In this document: positions 62,713 to 64,000 of the stretch, in pieces
How the letters are laid out: every line of letters starts with the position of its first letter
Position numbering within the stretch: position 1 is the stretch's first letter
Assembly (NCBI GenBank): GCA_037157775.1
Contig: CP089982.1
Location: forward strand, 7,343,501-7,407,500
From: Sorangiineae bacterium MSr12523
GTDB taxonomy: Bacteria; Myxococcota_A; Polyangia; Polyangiales; Polyangiaceae
DNA length: 64,000 bases
Reading direction: 5' to 3'
The notes under the pieces: generated by a model
Seen by the model: only the letters and a program-made list of their open reading frames with translations
Databases searched by the model: none
What the model was told of the DNA's origin: nothing
Made by a program: the position numbers and the translations under genes

Positions 62713-62739
62713 ACCGCAGTTGGACGAATATCCAAAGAC

Positions 62740-62779
62740 AAAAAAAAGAAAGGCCCGAGTCGTAATCGACTCGAGCCTT
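62740..62779 (-). terminator. Intrinsic terminator of the rRNA operon
   Basis: On the minus strand AAGGCTCGAGTCG and CGACTCGGGCCTT pair around a 4-base loop (one G-G-type mismatch region), followed by TTTCTTTTTTT. It lies 11 bp after the 5S gene. Confidence 0.9.
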
Positions 62780-62790
62780 CGTAAGATAAT

Positions 62791-62907
<117 letters not shown>

Positions 62908-63040
62908 ACTGTGGGTGTCCACGTTTCCAGAGCGTGTCTGTTGCTCAGTGAAAAGATCGTCTTTTCTTCGAAACGGGTGCTAGGCGAAACAAGCTTCGCA
63001 AACCCAATCCTGGGCGCGAACTCAATTGTTGCCTTAGAGA
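62908..63040 (-). other. 23S-5S spacer
   Basis: 133-bp spacer between the 23S 3' end and 5S. It contains no tRNA-like cloverleaf that I can find. Confidence 0.7.

Positions 63041-64000
<960 letters not shown>

Noticed and set aside
62908-63040. Possible tRNA in the 23S-5S spacer
   Set aside because: No acceptor/T-loop signature (GGTTCGAATCC-like) is present on the relevant strand.

Overview
The window looks like chromosomal DNA of a Sorangiineae-type myxobacterium (Polyangia). I infer this from the high GC content, an STPK-type kinase with a long Pro/Ala linker and TM anchor, DUF2169 type VI secretion genes, many lipoproteins with Asp-Ala-Gly-Pro-rich linkers, one-component regulators next to single enzymes, and an elongation factor G of the spdEFG1/mitochondrial-like class. 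No genus can be named from the sequence alone.

Layout. 1-4.9 kb: the tail of a VgrG spike gene followed by two DUF2169 adaptor-like genes, a possible PAAR-like/cargo gene and a small beta-helix gene, all closely spaced. 5-7.3 kb: a secreted polysaccharide lyase and a SurA-like chaperone. 7.4-8 kb: a decayed ArsR/SRPBCC pair. 8-13.2 kb: a translationally coupled operon of an amino-acid permease and two large carbohydrate-enzyme-like proteins, the second ending in an FGE-like domain. 13.2-14.4 kb: a divergent MarR/DUF899 pair with overlapping promoters. 14.9 kb: a REP-associated tyrosine transposase; the 0.6-0.9 kb on each side of it has no recognisable gene. 16.5-21 kb: an SMI1/KNR4-like protein, an amino-acid-binding lipoprotein, and two secreted proteins of unknown function. 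21.2-23 kb: a short RNA-polymerase beta'-like protein followed by an AraC regulator. 23-28.6 kb: a Kef-type antiporter, a membrane protein and fusA with its terminator.

28.8-36.2 kb: two paralogous lipoproteins, a PEGA/TPR-type protein, a Ser/Thr kinase, an HD protein, a GlxA-type regulator and an RlpA/expansin-like lipoprotein. 36.4-38.4 kb: a secreted GH43-like enzyme with a seven-repeat lectin propeller, controlled by two LacI-type operators. 38.4-45.4 kb: Lrp/MFS, SDR, ACT and a LacI/GH13/MFS sugar-use cluster. 45.3-52.1 kb: a P460-like cytochrome, a POT peptide transporter, a lipoprotein, an MFS exporter, pruA and a TetR regulator. 52.5-57.4 kb: a secreted propeller protein, an M28 peptidase that shares the TetR operator, a GH31 glycosidase and a beta/gamma-crystallin lipoprotein. 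57.4-62.7 kb: GST, a methyltransferase, an AraC regulator, and a scar joining a headless LysR gene to the tail of an MBL-fold gene. 62.7-64 kb: the end of an rRNA operon (23S-5S-terminator, minus strand).

The most unusual item is the 251-residue RpoC-like protein at 21.2-21.9 kb. It keeps the start of the beta' chain and the clamp coiled coil (the sigma/NusG docking helices) but has lost the zinc-ribbon cysteines, about 130 intervening residues and the whole catalytic part. It could be a decoy of the RNA polymerase clamp. Other notable points are a two-site TetR regulon, phased operator arrays at the GH43, GH13 and GH31 genes, and two gene-decay scars.
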